This document shows, piece after piece, positions 1 to 8,489 of a stretch of DNA of 19,687 nucleotides. The notes below the pieces were generated by a model. It saw nothing but the letters and a program-made list of their open reading frames with translations. It searched no databases and was not told the origin of the DNA. Position 1 is the stretch's first letter. Every line of letters starts with the position of its first letter. Source of the stretch: CAISIP01 sp041581405 (GTDB lineage Bacteria > Pseudomonadota > Gammaproteobacteria > Burkholderiales > Burkholderiaceae_C); the NCBI GenBank assembly GCA_041581405.1, contig JBFIDI010000041.1, forward strand, positions 1 to 19,687, given 5' to 3'. The position numbers and the translations under genes are program-made.

Positions 1-106
1 GCGAAGCCGGCGCCTGGGCGAGCGCGGGCGCCAGCGACACCAGCACCAGCGACGCGACCGCCGCGACCTGGGAGGCCACGGTACGCCAAGGGACATGCAC
101 AGGCAT
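1..106 (-). CDS. rseB: RseB/MucB, sigma-E regulatory protein, N-terminal fragment (partial)
   Basis: Only the first 35 codons lie in the window; the gene runs off the left edge. The ATG at 106 follows the rseA stop after 5 bases. The encoded start is a clear Sec signal peptide: MPVHVPWR, then a hydrophobic stretch (about residues 10-30) ending in ALA, then QAPAS, so cleavage after Ala30 is likely. In this family RseB is a periplasmic protein that binds the periplasmic part of RseA and shields it from proteolysis, so it tunes sigma-E release. The identity rests on position (third gene after rpoE and rseA) and the export signal, because the diagnostic domain is outside the window. Other periplasmic proteins cannot be excluded from 35 residues alone. 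Confidence 0.72.
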   Translation of the reverse strand, partial: MPVHVPWRTVASQVAAVASLVLVSLAPALAQAPAS

Positions 107-111
107 ACGCG

Positions 112-741
112 TCAACGTCCCGACTGCTCGAAGGTCGCATTGCGCAGGAAGCCGGCCGGCATCTGCAACGCCGAGGTACCGCCGAAGCGGCGATGGGCGG
201 CCAGAAGCTCGTCCAGCCGCGGATCGCGCAGCATCACCGCCGGTTCCGACGCCGCCGCCGCCACGGTGTCCGCCGTGGCGGCGGCTGGCGGCGCAACGGC
301 CAGTTGCGTCGATGCGCCGCCGGCTCCGGTCTGGCCCAGATGCCAGCCGAGCACCGCCACGGCCATCAGCGAGGCGGCAGCGGTCAGCCATTTCCAGCGC
401 AACACGGCATCGTTGGCGCCAGGCACCGCAACGTCGGCCACCACCGGGGCGTGCGCGGGTGTCGGCCGCCCCGGCGCAGACGCGGCGTCGGCCTGCAGGC
501 CGACCGGGTCGATCTGCGTCAGCCGCTCGCAGACCCGCGCGGCAAACGCCCGGTCACGGCTGCAATCGTTCGACTCGACGCTGCGCAGCGCGTCTCCGAT
601 CACATGGTAGGCATGCCAGCTCGCGCGCGCCTGCTCCGATGACGCGACCCATTCCATCGCGCGCAGGAACTCGTCGCCGGCCAGTTGCCCATCGGCCAGC
701 GCGGATATCCGCTCCAAATGTTCACGCTCGTCGTCTTGCAT
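112..741 (-). CDS. rseA: RseA, membrane anti-sigma-E factor
   Basis: 209 aa. The N-terminal cytoplasmic domain (about residues 1-75, with LADGQL and WHAYHVIGDALRS) matches the RseA N-terminal anti-sigma fold that sequesters sigma-E. One membrane helix follows at about 118-136, preceded by Trp/Lys residues. The periplasmic part is Ala/Val-rich, and its conserved-looking end (about 171-206, with LRDPRLDELLAAHR and a FGG...MPAGFLRNA pattern) is typical of betaproteobacterial RseA. In the family, regulated cleavage of the periplasmic and transmembrane parts frees sigma-E. The start at 741 has a GAGGAAT ribosome site about 10 bases upstream. It lies 21 bases after the rpoE stop and 5 bases before rseB, so co-transcription is very likely. 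I cannot assign the site-1 protease cut site by eye. Confidence 0.92.
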   Translation of the reverse strand: MQDDEREHLERISALADGQLAGDEFLRAMEWVASSEQARASWHAYHVIGDALRSVESNDCSRDRAFAARVCERLTQIDPVGLQADAASAPGRPTPAHAPVVADVAVPGANDAVLRWKWLTAAASLMAVAVLGWHLGQTGAGGASTQLAVAPPAAATADTVAAAASEPAVMLRDPRLDELLAAHRRFGGTSALQMPAGFLRNATFEQSGR

Positions 742-762
742 ATCCCGATTCCTCGCTATCGA

Positions 763-1413
763 TCACCAGCGCTTGCCGCCCTGCTTCTCCAGCAGCGGTC
801 TGATCCGCGCCGACACTGCCTCCCGTGCCCGAAAAATACGCGACCGCACGGTGCCGATCGGACAATTCATGGCTGCTGCTATCTCTTCGTACGTCAAACC
901 CTCGATCTCGCGCAGGATCACGGCTTCCCGCAGATCCGACGGCAAGGCCTCCATGGCGGCGTTGACGACGGCTCCGATTTCCTTGGCCGCCAGCACCGAT
1001 TCGGGCGTTTCATCTGCTATTGGTTCGTTTCCCGGGCGGGAAGTTTCATCGTCGTCGTCACTTGTGCGCCAGGCGGCCTCGGAAACCGTCGGATCGCGCT
1101 TGAGATCCATCAGCGCCTTCTTCGCGGTGTTGACGGCGATGCGGTACAGCCAGGTGTAGAACTGCGCGTCGCCGCGGAACTGGTGCAACGCCCGGTAGGC
1201 CCGAATGAAGGTCTCCTGTGCAATGTCCTCGACCAGGTCGACGTCGCGCACCATGCGGCCGATCAGGCGCTGGATGCGCCGCTGGTACTTGAGCACCAGC
1301 AACTCGTAGGCGCGCTGGTCGCCGGCCACGGTGCGCTCGACCAGTTCCCGGTCGCTGTCCGATGCGGCCGGCGCGCCGCTCGCCTCCCCGGTCTCGCCCG
1401 GCCCCTGCGTCAT
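763..1413 (-). CDS. rpoE: RNA polymerase ECF sigma factor RpoE (sigma-E/sigma-24)
   Basis: 216 aa from the ATG at 1413, which shares an ATGA overlap with the stop of the preceding gene and so is probably translationally coupled. Region 2 (about residues 36-105) contains DIAQETFIRAYRAL and FRGDAQFYTWLYRIAVNTAK, nearly identical to enterobacterial RpoE. Region 4 (about 155-207) has LPSDLREAVILREIEGLTYE and the helix-turn-helix GTVRSRIFRARE. A flexible acidic linker (DDDDE, about 119-123) joins them. It directs RNA polymerase to envelope-stress promoters. The N-terminus is about 15-20 residues longer than in E. coli, low in complexity and of uncertain use. The next genes are rseA and rseB, the standard control module. 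An open frame extends upstream to 1752, but that part is a shadow of the neighbouring gene. Confidence 0.96.
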   Translation of the reverse strand: MTQGPGETGEASGAPAASDSDRELVERTVAGDQRAYELLVLKYQRRIQRLIGRMVRDVDLVEDIAQETFIRAYRALHQFRGDAQFYTWLYRIAVNTAKKALMDLKRDPTVSEAAWRTSDDDDETSRPGNEPIADETPESVLAAKEIGAVVNAAMEALPSDLREAVILREIEGLTYEEIAAAMNCPIGTVRSRIFRAREAVSARIRPLLEKQGGKRW

Positions 1414-1913
1414 GGAACGGCGGCCTGTCTGGCGGTTCCGCGGCCCGAGGCGACAGCCCGGCGCACCGACCCATGCACGGCACGCCGCAGCGCCAGCCAA
1501 TGACCGGGACGGGAGGCACGGTCGAGCCACAACCAGTGGGCGGCCGGTCCGGCATCGGACGAGAAACGCAGGAGCAGGCCGGACTGCAGATCGAGGTGGA
1601 CCAGCGGCTGCCCCGGCAGCCGCGAGCCGGAATATTCCCAGTACCATGCGGCGCCGTCCCATGCCAGCATGCCGGACTGCGTCATCGGGCCAACGCGCCA
1701 CGCCAGCCAGCCCGCGCAGGCGGTCACGACGGTTCCGGCCCAGGGCCGCCAATCGCCGGCCGGCGCCACGACGAGCCAGTACCCGTCGATGACCACGACC
1801 AGCGCCCAGGCGAACCGCGCCAGCACGCGCAGCAGCCGTGGCTGCGACAACGGGTATTCGACCGCCGGTGGTGCGGCCAGGGGCTGGGCGCCGGGTTCAG
1901 ACAGCTCGGTCAC
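1410..1913 (-). CDS. YgfX/CptA-like small membrane protein
   Basis: 167 aa if started at the GTG at 1913, the first plausible start after the fabF stop (1937). The open frame continues further upstream but only inside fabF. There is no clear Shine-Dalgarno, so the start is uncertain. Two hydrophobic helices (about residues 29-50 and 57-74) are followed by a soluble domain with LAWDGAAWYWE, SGLLLRFSSDAG, HWLWLDRAS and HWLALRRAV. This order resembles the YgfX (CptA) family of E. coli: two helices, then L-W-x-G-x-x-W, then LxLRxxSD, then LWL, then a W-x-x-LRR end. The resemblance is judged by eye, so the family call is moderate. In E. coli YgfX is an inner-membrane protein linked to cell shape and division. 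Its stop overlaps the rpoE start by ATGA, tying its translation to sigma-E. Confidence 0.68.
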   Translation of the reverse strand: MTELSEPGAQPLAAPPAVEYPLSQPRLLRVLARFAWALVVVIDGYWLVVAPAGDWRPWAGTVVTACAGWLAWRVGPMTQSGMLAWDGAAWYWEYSGSRLPGQPLVHLDLQSGLLLRFSSDAGPAAHWLWLDRASRPGHWLALRRAVHGSVRRAVASGRGTARQAAVP

Positions 1914-1936
1914 GATGCGGTCTGCCGGCAGCAGGC

Positions 1937-3181
<1,245 letters not shown>

Positions 3182-3204
3182 GAGATTCAAAACCTATGGT
3201 TGAT

Positions 3205-3283
3205 GGCGAAACTTCGCCTGCGAAACCGCATCCGGGACGGACACATGGCGCGACGATTCCTGCGGTGCGGCGACGCTGTCGCC
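3205..3283 (-). other. Pair of hairpins in the acpP-fabF gap
   Basis: The 148-base space between acpP and fabF (3182-3329) has no gene. It holds two perfect inverted repeats: GGCGAC-GCT-GTCGCC at 3269-3283 and the palindrome GGCGAAACTTCGCC at 3205-3218. Neither is followed by a T run on the minus strand, so they do not look like intrinsic terminators. They could stabilise the acpP message or be RNA processing sites that let ACP be made in excess over FabF. That role is inference. Confidence 0.4.
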
Positions 3284-3329
3284 ACGCCCCCACCCGGCCG
3301 ATGCTGGCACCACCGGGCGAGCAGCAGGA

Positions 3330-3569
3330 TCATGCCTTCTGGTGGGTGTTCGCGTAATCGATGGCGTTCTGCACGGTCGTGATCTTCTCGGCGTCTTCAT
3401 CCGGGATCTCGATGCCGAACTCGTCTTCAAGAGCCATCACCAGCTCAACCGTGTCCAGCGAATCGGCACCCAGGTCGGCCACGAAGGCCTTCTCGTTGGT
3501 GACTTGCGACTCTTCGACGCCGAGTTGTTCTGCAATGATTTTTTTGACACGCGCTTCAATATCGCTCAT
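3330..3569 (-). CDS. acpP: Acyl carrier protein (AcpP)
   Basis: 79 aa acidic protein beginning MSDIEARVKKIIAEQLGV. Ser37 in the GADSLDTVEL motif is the 4'-phosphopantetheine attachment site, and helices II-III read VMALEDEFGIEIPDEDAEKI, all as in canonical bacterial ACP. It carries the growing acyl chain for every fatty-acid-synthesis enzyme encoded around it and donates acyl groups to lipid and lipid A synthesis. The start at 3569 matches the family; an in-frame ATG 4 codons upstream is possible but less good. A GAGGG ribosome site lies about 6 bases upstream of this ATG. It sits between fabG (108-base gap) and fabF (148-base gap); unusually large gaps around acpP agree with separate, higher expression. 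Confidence 0.98.
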   Translation of the reverse strand: MSDIEARVKKIIAEQLGVEESQVTNEKAFVADLGADSLDTVELVMALEDEFGIEIPDEDAEKITTVQNAIDYANTHQKA

Positions 3570-3602
3570 GGAGTCCCTCAAAGGGTTGTAAAAGAATCTG
3601 TG

Positions 3603-3608
3603 ATTTTA
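3603..3608 (-). promoter_or_regulatory. Candidate -10 box ahead of acpP
   Basis: Read on the minus strand, the fabG-acpP gap contains TAAAAT (5 of 6 matches to TATAAT) about 33 bases upstream of the acpP ATG, in an AT-rich patch that stands out from the GC-rich surroundings. No good -35 hexamer is seen 16-18 bases further upstream. E. coli has its own acpP promoter in the equivalent gap, which supports but does not prove the call. Confidence 0.35.
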
Positions 3609-3677
3609 GCCACCTTGGGCACTTGCGCCCCCGATGGCCGCCGGCCAGACGACCCGGCGAGAAAACCGCGACACATC

Positions 3678-4424
3678 CTACATGTACATGCCGCCATTGA
3701 CGTGCAGTTCCTGCCCCGTCACGTAGGCCGCATGCGGCGAGGCCAGATAGGCCACGGCATGGGCCACTTCCTCGGGCTGACCCAGCCGTCCCAGCGGGAT
3801 CTGGTCGAGCAAGGCCTTCTGCTGCTCGGGCGCCAGCGACGCCGTCATGTCGGTGGCGATGAAGCCGGGCGCAATGCAGTTCACCGTGATGTTGCGCGAA
3901 CCGAGTTCACGCGCCAGCGCACGCGTCATGCCTGCCACGCCGGCCTTGGCGGCGGCGTAGTTGCTCTGGCCCGGATTACCCGAGGCCCCGACGACCGACG
4001 TGATGTTGACGATGCGGCCGTAGCGCTGCTTCATCATGATGCGCATGACGGCCCGGCTCATCCTGAAGACCGCCTTCAGGTTGGTGTCGAGCACTGCGTC
4101 CCAATCCTCGTCCTTGAGCCGCATGGCCAGCATGTCGCGCGTGATGCCGGCGTTGTTGACCAGCACCTGCAGACCGCCGTGTTGCTGCACCACGCGGGAG
4201 ACCAGGGCCTCGCCCGCGGCGGCATCGTTGACGTCGAGCACCTCGCCAGCACAACCGGCGAATGCCGACAAGGCCTCGCCGATCGCGGCCGCGCCCGCCG
4301 CCGACGTCGCGGTTCCGACGACGGCATATCCCTGCTGTGCCAATGCCAGCGCAATCGCACGGCCGATGCCGCGCGACGCGCCGGTGACCAGCGCCACCTG
4401 CTGGGCAGTAACGGTTTCACTCAT
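3678..4424 (-). CDS. fabG: 3-oxoacyl-ACP reductase (FabG)
   Basis: 248 aa short-chain dehydrogenase that reduces 3-ketoacyl-ACP to 3-hydroxyacyl-ACP with NADPH. Visible motifs are the cofactor loop TGASRGIG (14-21), NNAG (90-93) and the active-site set Asn115 (DTNLKAVF), Ser143 (ITSVVG), Tyr156 and Lys160 (NYAAAKAG). The FabG-type end GGMYM is also present. The ATG at 4424 overlaps the fabD stop (ATGA), so the two are probably translationally coupled. A longer open frame runs upstream to 5159, but that part is out of frame with real fabD and is a shadow. Length and motifs are normal for the family. Confidence 0.98.
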   Translation of the reverse strand: MSETVTAQQVALVTGASRGIGRAIALALAQQGYAVVGTATSAAGAAAIGEALSAFAGCAGEVLDVNDAAAGEALVSRVVQQHGGLQVLVNNAGITRDMLAMRLKDEDWDAVLDTNLKAVFRMSRAVMRIMMKQRYGRIVNITSVVGASGNPGQSNYAAAKAGVAGMTRALARELGSRNITVNCIAPGFIATDMTASLAPEQQKALLDQIPLGRLGQPEEVAHAVAYLASPHAAYVTGQELHVNGGMYM

Positions 4425-5383
4425 GCTGCTTCTCCTTCCAGCGCCTGTTGCGCGAGTTGGACGGTCGATGGATCGTATATCGACAAGCCGGTCAGGCCGG
4501 CGTCGATACGCGCCACCATGCCCGCCAGCACCTTGCCCGGGCCACATTCGACGATATGCTGCACACCCCGCGCCTTGATCGCCTGGATGCACTCGACCCA
4601 GCGCACCGCGCCGAACGCCTGCCGGTACAAGGCGTCGCGGATACGATCGGCATCGACCTCGACGGCCACGTCGACATTGTTGACCAGGGTGATCTGCGGT
4701 GCCTGCAGTTCGAGCGCGTCCAGCGCCGCGCGCAGTTTCTCGGCCGCCGGTTGCATCAGGCTGCAATGGAACGGCGCCGACACCGGCAGCAGCATCGCAC
4801 GCCGCGCGCCTTCTGCCTTGAGCGCCTCGCAGGCCCGCTCCACCCCCAGCTTGCTGCCGGAGATCACGGTCTGGCCGGGATCGTTGAAGTTGGCGACCTC
4901 GACCACTTCGGCCGAATCCGCGCCGAAGCTCGCCTGCACGCGCGCGCAGCATGCCACGACCTTGTCCGACGACAGGCCGAGAACCGCGGCCATGGAGCCC
5001 TGCCCCACCGGCACCGCCTCCTGCATGGCCTGCGCACGCAGGCGCACCAGCGGCGCCGCCTGGCTCATCGTCAGCACGCCGGAGGCGACCAGCGCCGCGT
5101 ATTCCCCCAGCGAGTGCCCGGCCACCGCCACCGGCGCGATGCCGGTACGCGCCATCCACACGCGATAGGCGGCCACGCCCGCGACCAGCATCACCGGCTG
5201 GGTGTTGGTGGTCAGCGCCAAGGCCTCCTTGGGGCCGTCATGGATCAGCTGGCCCAGGTCCTGGCCCAGCGCATCCGAGGCTTCCTGCACGGTTTGCGCG
5301 ACGACGGCATCGTCGCCCCACGCGTCCAGCATCCCGACCGACTGGGAACCCTGGCCGGGAAAAACAAATGCAAATGCTTTCAT
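4421..5383 (-). CDS. fabD: Malonyl-CoA:ACP transacylase (FabD)
   Basis: 320 aa. It moves malonyl from CoA to ACP, supplying the extender unit for FabH and FabF. The N-terminus MKAFAFVFPGQGSQSVGML is a hallmark of the family. The nucleophile is Ser91 in GHSLGEYAAL; Arg116 in LVRLRAQAMQ and His206 in PVSAPFHCSLM complete the expected active-site set. The ATG at 5383 is preceded by a GGAAG ribosome site. The 92-base gap to fabH (5384-5475) is GC-rich and contains an imperfect stem-loop around 5403-5427 with no T run. Its stop overlaps the fabG start. Confidence 0.98.
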   Translation of the reverse strand: MKAFAFVFPGQGSQSVGMLDAWGDDAVVAQTVQEASDALGQDLGQLIHDGPKEALALTTNTQPVMLVAGVAAYRVWMARTGIAPVAVAGHSLGEYAALVASGVLTMSQAAPLVRLRAQAMQEAVPVGQGSMAAVLGLSSDKVVACCARVQASFGADSAEVVEVANFNDPGQTVISGSKLGVERACEALKAEGARRAMLLPVSAPFHCSLMQPAAEKLRAALDALELQAPQITLVNNVDVAVEVDADRIRDALYRQAFGAVRWVECIQAIKARGVQHIVECGPGKVLAGMVARIDAGLTGLSIYDPSTVQLAQQALEGEAA

Positions 5384-5475
5384 GGAGTCTTCCTTCACAT
5401 GCTCCGGCGCACACGGGGCGCACCGGATGTCGGGACGGCAGGGCCTCGTCACGCGCCACGCGCGAGGACGGGGCC

Positions 5476-6453
5476 CTACAGGTTCAGGAGCACCGAGCCC
5501 CAGGTGAATCCACCACCCACGCCCTCGAGCAGCAGCAGCTGCCCCGGCAGGATGGAGCCGGCGCGAATACCGGCATCGAGCGCCAGGGGAATCGACGCCG
5601 CGGAGGTGTTGCCGTGCTGGTCCACGGTCACCATGACCTTGTCCATCCCGAGTTTCAGGCGCTTGGCCGTACTTTGCAGGATGCGGATGTTGGCCTGGTG
5701 CGGGATCAGCCAATCGATTTGCGCGGCGGACTTGTCGGCCTTGGCCAGCACGGCCCGCGCCGAGGTCTCCAGCACGCCGACCGCCAGCTTGAAGACCGCC
5801 TGCCCGTCCATCTTCAGCAGCGGGTCACCCACCACCTTGCCGCCGGACACATGGCCCGGCACGCACAGGATGCCGGCATGCTTGCCGTCGGCATGCAGGT
5901 CGCTGGCCAGGATGCCGGGCGTCTCGGACGCCTCGAGCACCACGGCACCGGCGCCGTCGCCGAACAGCACGCAGGTGGTGCGATCGTTGAAATCCAGGAT
6001 GCGCGAGAACACCTCGGCACCCACGACCAGGGCCTTGTTCGCCGCGCCGGTCTGGATCATCGCATCGGCAACGCTCAGCGCATAGACGAAGCCGCTGCAC
6101 ACGGCCTGTACGTCGAATGCCGCACCGCCCTCGGCCCCGAGCTTGTGCTGCAGGATGCAGGCGGTCGACGGAAACACCATGTCGGGCGTCGAGGTGGCAA
6201 CGATGATCAGGTCGATCTGGCTGGCGTCCAGGCCGGCGGCCGCCAGGGCCGGTCGCGCCGCCAGCAGCGCGAGGTCGCTGCTGCAGACCTCGGGTTCCGC
6301 AAAATGGCGCGCCTTGATGCCGGTGCGCTCGACGATCCATTCGTCACTGGTTTCGATGCCCTGTTCGGCCAATTGCCGGGCCAGATCGTCATTGGTCAGT
6401 CGGCGTGGCGGCAGGTAGCTGCCGGTGCCGGTGACGCGGGAATATCGTCTCAT
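5476..6453 (-). CDS. fabH: Beta-ketoacyl-ACP synthase III (FabH)
   Basis: 325 aa initiating condensing enzyme: it joins acetyl-CoA to malonyl-ACP. The Cys-His-Asn triad is intact: Cys119 in VQAVCSGFVYAL, His252 in LIPHQANIRI and Asn282 in DQHGNTSAASIPL. The C-terminal GGGFTWGSVLL motif is also present. The start at 6453 (MRRYSRVTGTGSYLPPRRLT) fits the family N-terminus; the open frame continues 45 codons upstream into plsX but without similarity. It lies 25 bases after plsX. Confidence 0.98.
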   Translation of the reverse strand: MRRYSRVTGTGSYLPPRRLTNDDLARQLAEQGIETSDEWIVERTGIKARHFAEPEVCSSDLALLAARPALAAAGLDASQIDLIIVATSTPDMVFPSTACILQHKLGAEGGAAFDVQAVCSGFVYALSVADAMIQTGAANKALVVGAEVFSRILDFNDRTTCVLFGDGAGAVVLEASETPGILASDLHADGKHAGILCVPGHVSGGKVVGDPLLKMDGQAVFKLAVGVLETSARAVLAKADKSAAQIDWLIPHQANIRILQSTAKRLKLGMDKVMVTVDQHGNTSAASIPLALDAGIRAGSILPGQLLLLEGVGGGFTWGSVLLNL

Positions 6454-6478
6454 GGTGGTTCTGGGGCTGTTCACGCCG

Positions 6479-7504
6479 TCACGCAGCAGGCGCCTGGCCG
6501 GCCAGCAAGGGCGCGGCGTGGGTGATGCGTGCCTGTACGCGATCGAGCAGGTTGTTACGTGCAGCATCATACGCGCGCGCCAGCGCATGCTCGAACGCCA
6601 GCTGGTCGGCCGAGCCGTGGCTCTTGAACACCAGGCCCTTCAATCCCAGCAATGCGGCACCGTTGTAGCGCCGATGGTCGACCCGTCGCTTGAACGCGGC
6701 CAGCACCGGATACGCCGCCAGGCCGGCAAGCCGTGTCAAGGGATTGCGCGAGAACTCGGCACGCAGAAAGCCGCCGATCATCGCGGCCACGCCCTCGGTG
6801 GCCTTGAGCGCCACGTTGCCGACGAAACCGTCGCAGACCACGATGTCGACGTCACCCTTGAAGATGTCGTTGCCTTCGACGTTGCCCACGAAGTTCAGGT
6901 CGCCGGCCCGCCCGGCCGCCCGCAGCAGTTCGCCCGCCTTCTTGATGACGTCGTTGCCCTTGATGACCTCTTCGCCGATGTTGAGCAGGCCGACCGTGGG
7001 CTGGTTGACGTCGCCCAGCGCCGACACCAGCGCCGAACCCATCACCGCGAACTGCAGCAGGTGCTCGGCCGCGCAATCGACGTTTGCGCCGAGGTCCAGC
7101 ACGGTGGTGGCGCCGCCACGGGCATTGGGAAGCTGGGTCGCGATGGCCGGTCGGTCGATGCCATCGCAGGTCTTGAGCAGATAACGCGAGATCGCCATCA
7201 GGGCGCCGGTGTTGCCCGCGGACACCGCCGCCTGGGCCTGGCCGTCGCGCACCTGCTGCACGGCCACGCGCATCGACGAATCGCGCTTGCGGCGCAACGC
7301 GACCTCGATCGAGTCGTCCATGCCCACGACCTCGCTGGCCGCGACGATGGTCACGCGCGCGTCGGACATGCCTGCCAGCGCATCCGGCAACCCCACGAGC
7401 ACGAGCCGCGCCTGCGGATGCTGGTCGAGAAAACGCCTGCATGCCGGCAGCGTGACCGAGGCCCCATGGTCACCGCCCATGCAGTCGACGGCAATGGTGG
7501 TCAT
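6479..7504 (-). CDS. plsX: Phosphate acyltransferase PlsX
   Basis: 341 aa. It converts acyl-ACP and phosphate to acyl-phosphate, the acyl donor for PlsY in phosphatidic acid synthesis, so it links fatty-acid synthesis to membrane lipid. It begins MTTIAVDCMGGDHG, the family hallmark, and has SAGNTGALMAISR (about 96-108), the central DLGANVDC, and GLLNIGEEVIKGND. The fold is a Rossmann-like peripheral membrane enzyme. The preceding 107-base gap (7505-7611) holds a terminator-like hairpin, so its expression is probably set below that of L32. FabH starts 25 bases downstream. Confidence 0.97.
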   Translation of the reverse strand: MTTIAVDCMGGDHGASVTLPACRRFLDQHPQARLVLVGLPDALAGMSDARVTIVAASEVVGMDDSIEVALRRKRDSSMRVAVQQVRDGQAQAAVSAGNTGALMAISRYLLKTCDGIDRPAIATQLPNARGGATTVLDLGANVDCAAEHLLQFAVMGSALVSALGDVNQPTVGLLNIGEEVIKGNDVIKKAGELLRAAGRAGDLNFVGNVEGNDIFKGDVDIVVCDGFVGNVALKATEGVAAMIGGFLRAEFSRNPLTRLAGLAAYPVLAAFKRRVDHRRYNGAALLGLKGLVFKSHGSADQLAFEHALARAYDAARNNLLDRVQARITHAAPLLAGQAPAA

Positions 7505-7531
7505 CGCGTCAGCACGAACCAGGAAAGTTCA

Positions 7532-7593
7532 CGGGCCCGCACAACGGCCCGACAAAACGAAACCCGATGCTACCGACAAAATAGCACCGGGTT
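7532..7593 (-). terminator. Attenuator-like hairpins between rpmF and plsX
   Basis: Reading the minus strand after the rpmF stop, AACCCGGTGCTA (7593-7582) can pair with TAGCATCGGGTT (7572-7561), a 12-bp stem with one G-U pair and a 9-base loop. It is followed directly by a T-rich tail (TTCGTTTTGTC). This is the shape of an intrinsic terminator. A second hairpin, CGGGCC with GGCCCG (7551-7532), follows before the plsX start at 7504. Because plsX and the fab genes continue in the same direction, partial termination that keeps L32 above the fab enzymes is the likely role (inference). Confidence 0.6.
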
Positions 7594-7611
7594 GCTGGCT
7601 CAAAAGCGTGT

Positions 7612-7794
7612 TCAGTCTTCGGACTTGGTCTTGACGACCTTGCGCCCGCGATAGAAGCCGGTCGGGCTGATATGGTGACGCAGATGGGTCTCGCCCGTGG
7701 TCGGCTCGACGGCGATGCCCGGCACGGTCAAGGCATTGTGCGAACGGTGCATTCCGCGCTTGGACGGAGATTTCTTGTTTTGCTGGACGGCCAT
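7612..7794 (-). CDS. rpmF: 50S ribosomal protein L32
   Basis: 60 aa basic protein beginning MAVQQNKKSPSKRGMHRSHN and ending GFYRGRKVVKTKSED, essentially the betaproteobacterial L32 sequence. It is a structural protein of the large ribosomal subunit. The start at 7794 has an AAGGAG ribosome site about 6 bases upstream. The position between yceD and plsX is the conserved arrangement across proteobacteria. There is no zinc-ribbon Cys pattern, as is normal in this group's L32. Confidence 0.98.
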   Translation of the reverse strand: MAVQQNKKSPSKRGMHRSHNALTVPGIAVEPTTGETHLRHHISPTGFYRGRKVVKTKSED

Positions 7795-7885
7795 TGTCGG
7801 CTCCTTGGCTGTGGCATGGCACGCAGGCAGTTCGCTGCACCATGCGGGATTGGTCAACATACGCCAGTATGGCGCGAAGCCCACG

Positions 7886-7891
7886 AGTATA
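7886..7891 (-). promoter_or_regulatory. Candidate -10 box for rpmF
   Basis: On the minus strand, TATACT (5 of 6 matches to the consensus) lies just past the yceD stop and about 92 bases before the rpmF ATG. No convincing -35 is present in the end of yceD. A small perfect hairpin (CGCCA-TAC-TGGCG on the minus strand, about 7862-7874) would lie near the 5' end of the transcript. Confidence 0.4.
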
Positions 7892-7897
7892 ACGCAA

Positions 7898-8464
7898 CTA
7901 TTCCTCTGTCTTGTCTTTGTGCTGCCGCAGCTGCGCAAGCGCCGCAAATGGCCGTGCCGGCTGCGCGGCCGGCTGCTCGAAACCCTCGTCCTGTGCCGAC
8001 AGGCGCGGAGCGCTGGGGCAGGTCTCGTGATTGGCGATCAGCGGCATGGCCAGCACCAGTTCGTCTTCGACCAGCGCGCGCAGGTCGAACTCGGCCGATT
8101 CGACCAGCAGGTCCTCGGTGGCGTCGTCATCCTGCTGTTCGGCGGTGTCTTCATCCGGCACGAAGCGGAACCACTGGTCCACCGCGACCGGCGTGGCCAC
8201 CGGCTCGAGACAGCGCTGGCAGACCAGCGGAAGTTCGCTGCGCACCTGCAGGTGCAGCCAGGGCACGGCCGACGGGTCGCGCCCGCCCCGCAGTTCGCCG
8301 CGAGCCGACCATGTCACCTCCACGCCCGCGATGTCGCCGACGCAGTCCGGGGTCACGCGGTCGAACTCGGCCAGCGGCAGGGTTCCGCCCACGCTGCCCG
8401 CGCTGCGCGCAAATGCACGGATGTCCAGATGCGTGCTGGGCCGCTGCGGCTTGTGCTTTTCCAT
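7898..8464 (-). CDS. yceD: YceD/DUF177 family protein, 23S rRNA accumulation protein
   Basis: 188 aa from the ATG at 8464; an in-frame ATG at 8491 would add 9 residues and overlap the maf start codon. Neither has a strong ribosome site, and I prefer 8464 because MEKHKPQRPSTHLDIRAFAR gives the family-like N-terminus. Visible family marks are the Cys pair in VCQRC (82-85), the acidic block (about 104-122), FDLRALVEDELVLAMPLIANH (split in the middle of the domain) and the C-terminal PFAALAQLR. YceD proteins are needed for normal 23S rRNA levels, and the gene is nearly always next to rpmF. It is the first gene of the left-running cluster, and its promoter must lie in or very near the start of the divergent maf gene. 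Confidence 0.93.
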   Translation of the reverse strand: MEKHKPQRPSTHLDIRAFARSAGSVGGTLPLAEFDRVTPDCVGDIAGVEVTWSARGELRGGRDPSAVPWLHLQVRSELPLVCQRCLEPVATPVAVDQWFRFVPDEDTAEQQDDDATEDLLVESAEFDLRALVEDELVLAMPLIANHETCPSAPRLSAQDEGFEQPAAQPARPFAALAQLRQHKDKTEE

Positions 8465-8489
8465 CCGCCCAGTGTAAGAGAATCGTGCC

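Noticed and set aside
3342..5168. 608-codon plus-strand frame opposite acpP, fabG and fabD
   Set aside because: It crosses several well-supported minus-strand genes and their gaps; composition (His/Arg/Gln-rich) is typical of an antisense shadow.
4448..6085. 545-codon plus-strand frame opposite fabD and fabH
   Set aside because: Antisense shadow of two enzymes with intact catalytic motifs; no start signal or recognisable domain.
7505..7540. Possible sigma-E-type promoter (TGAACTT) upstream of plsX
   Set aside because: The matching -10 would fall at about 7507-7511, placing the start at or inside the plsX ATG, and its sequence is a poor match.
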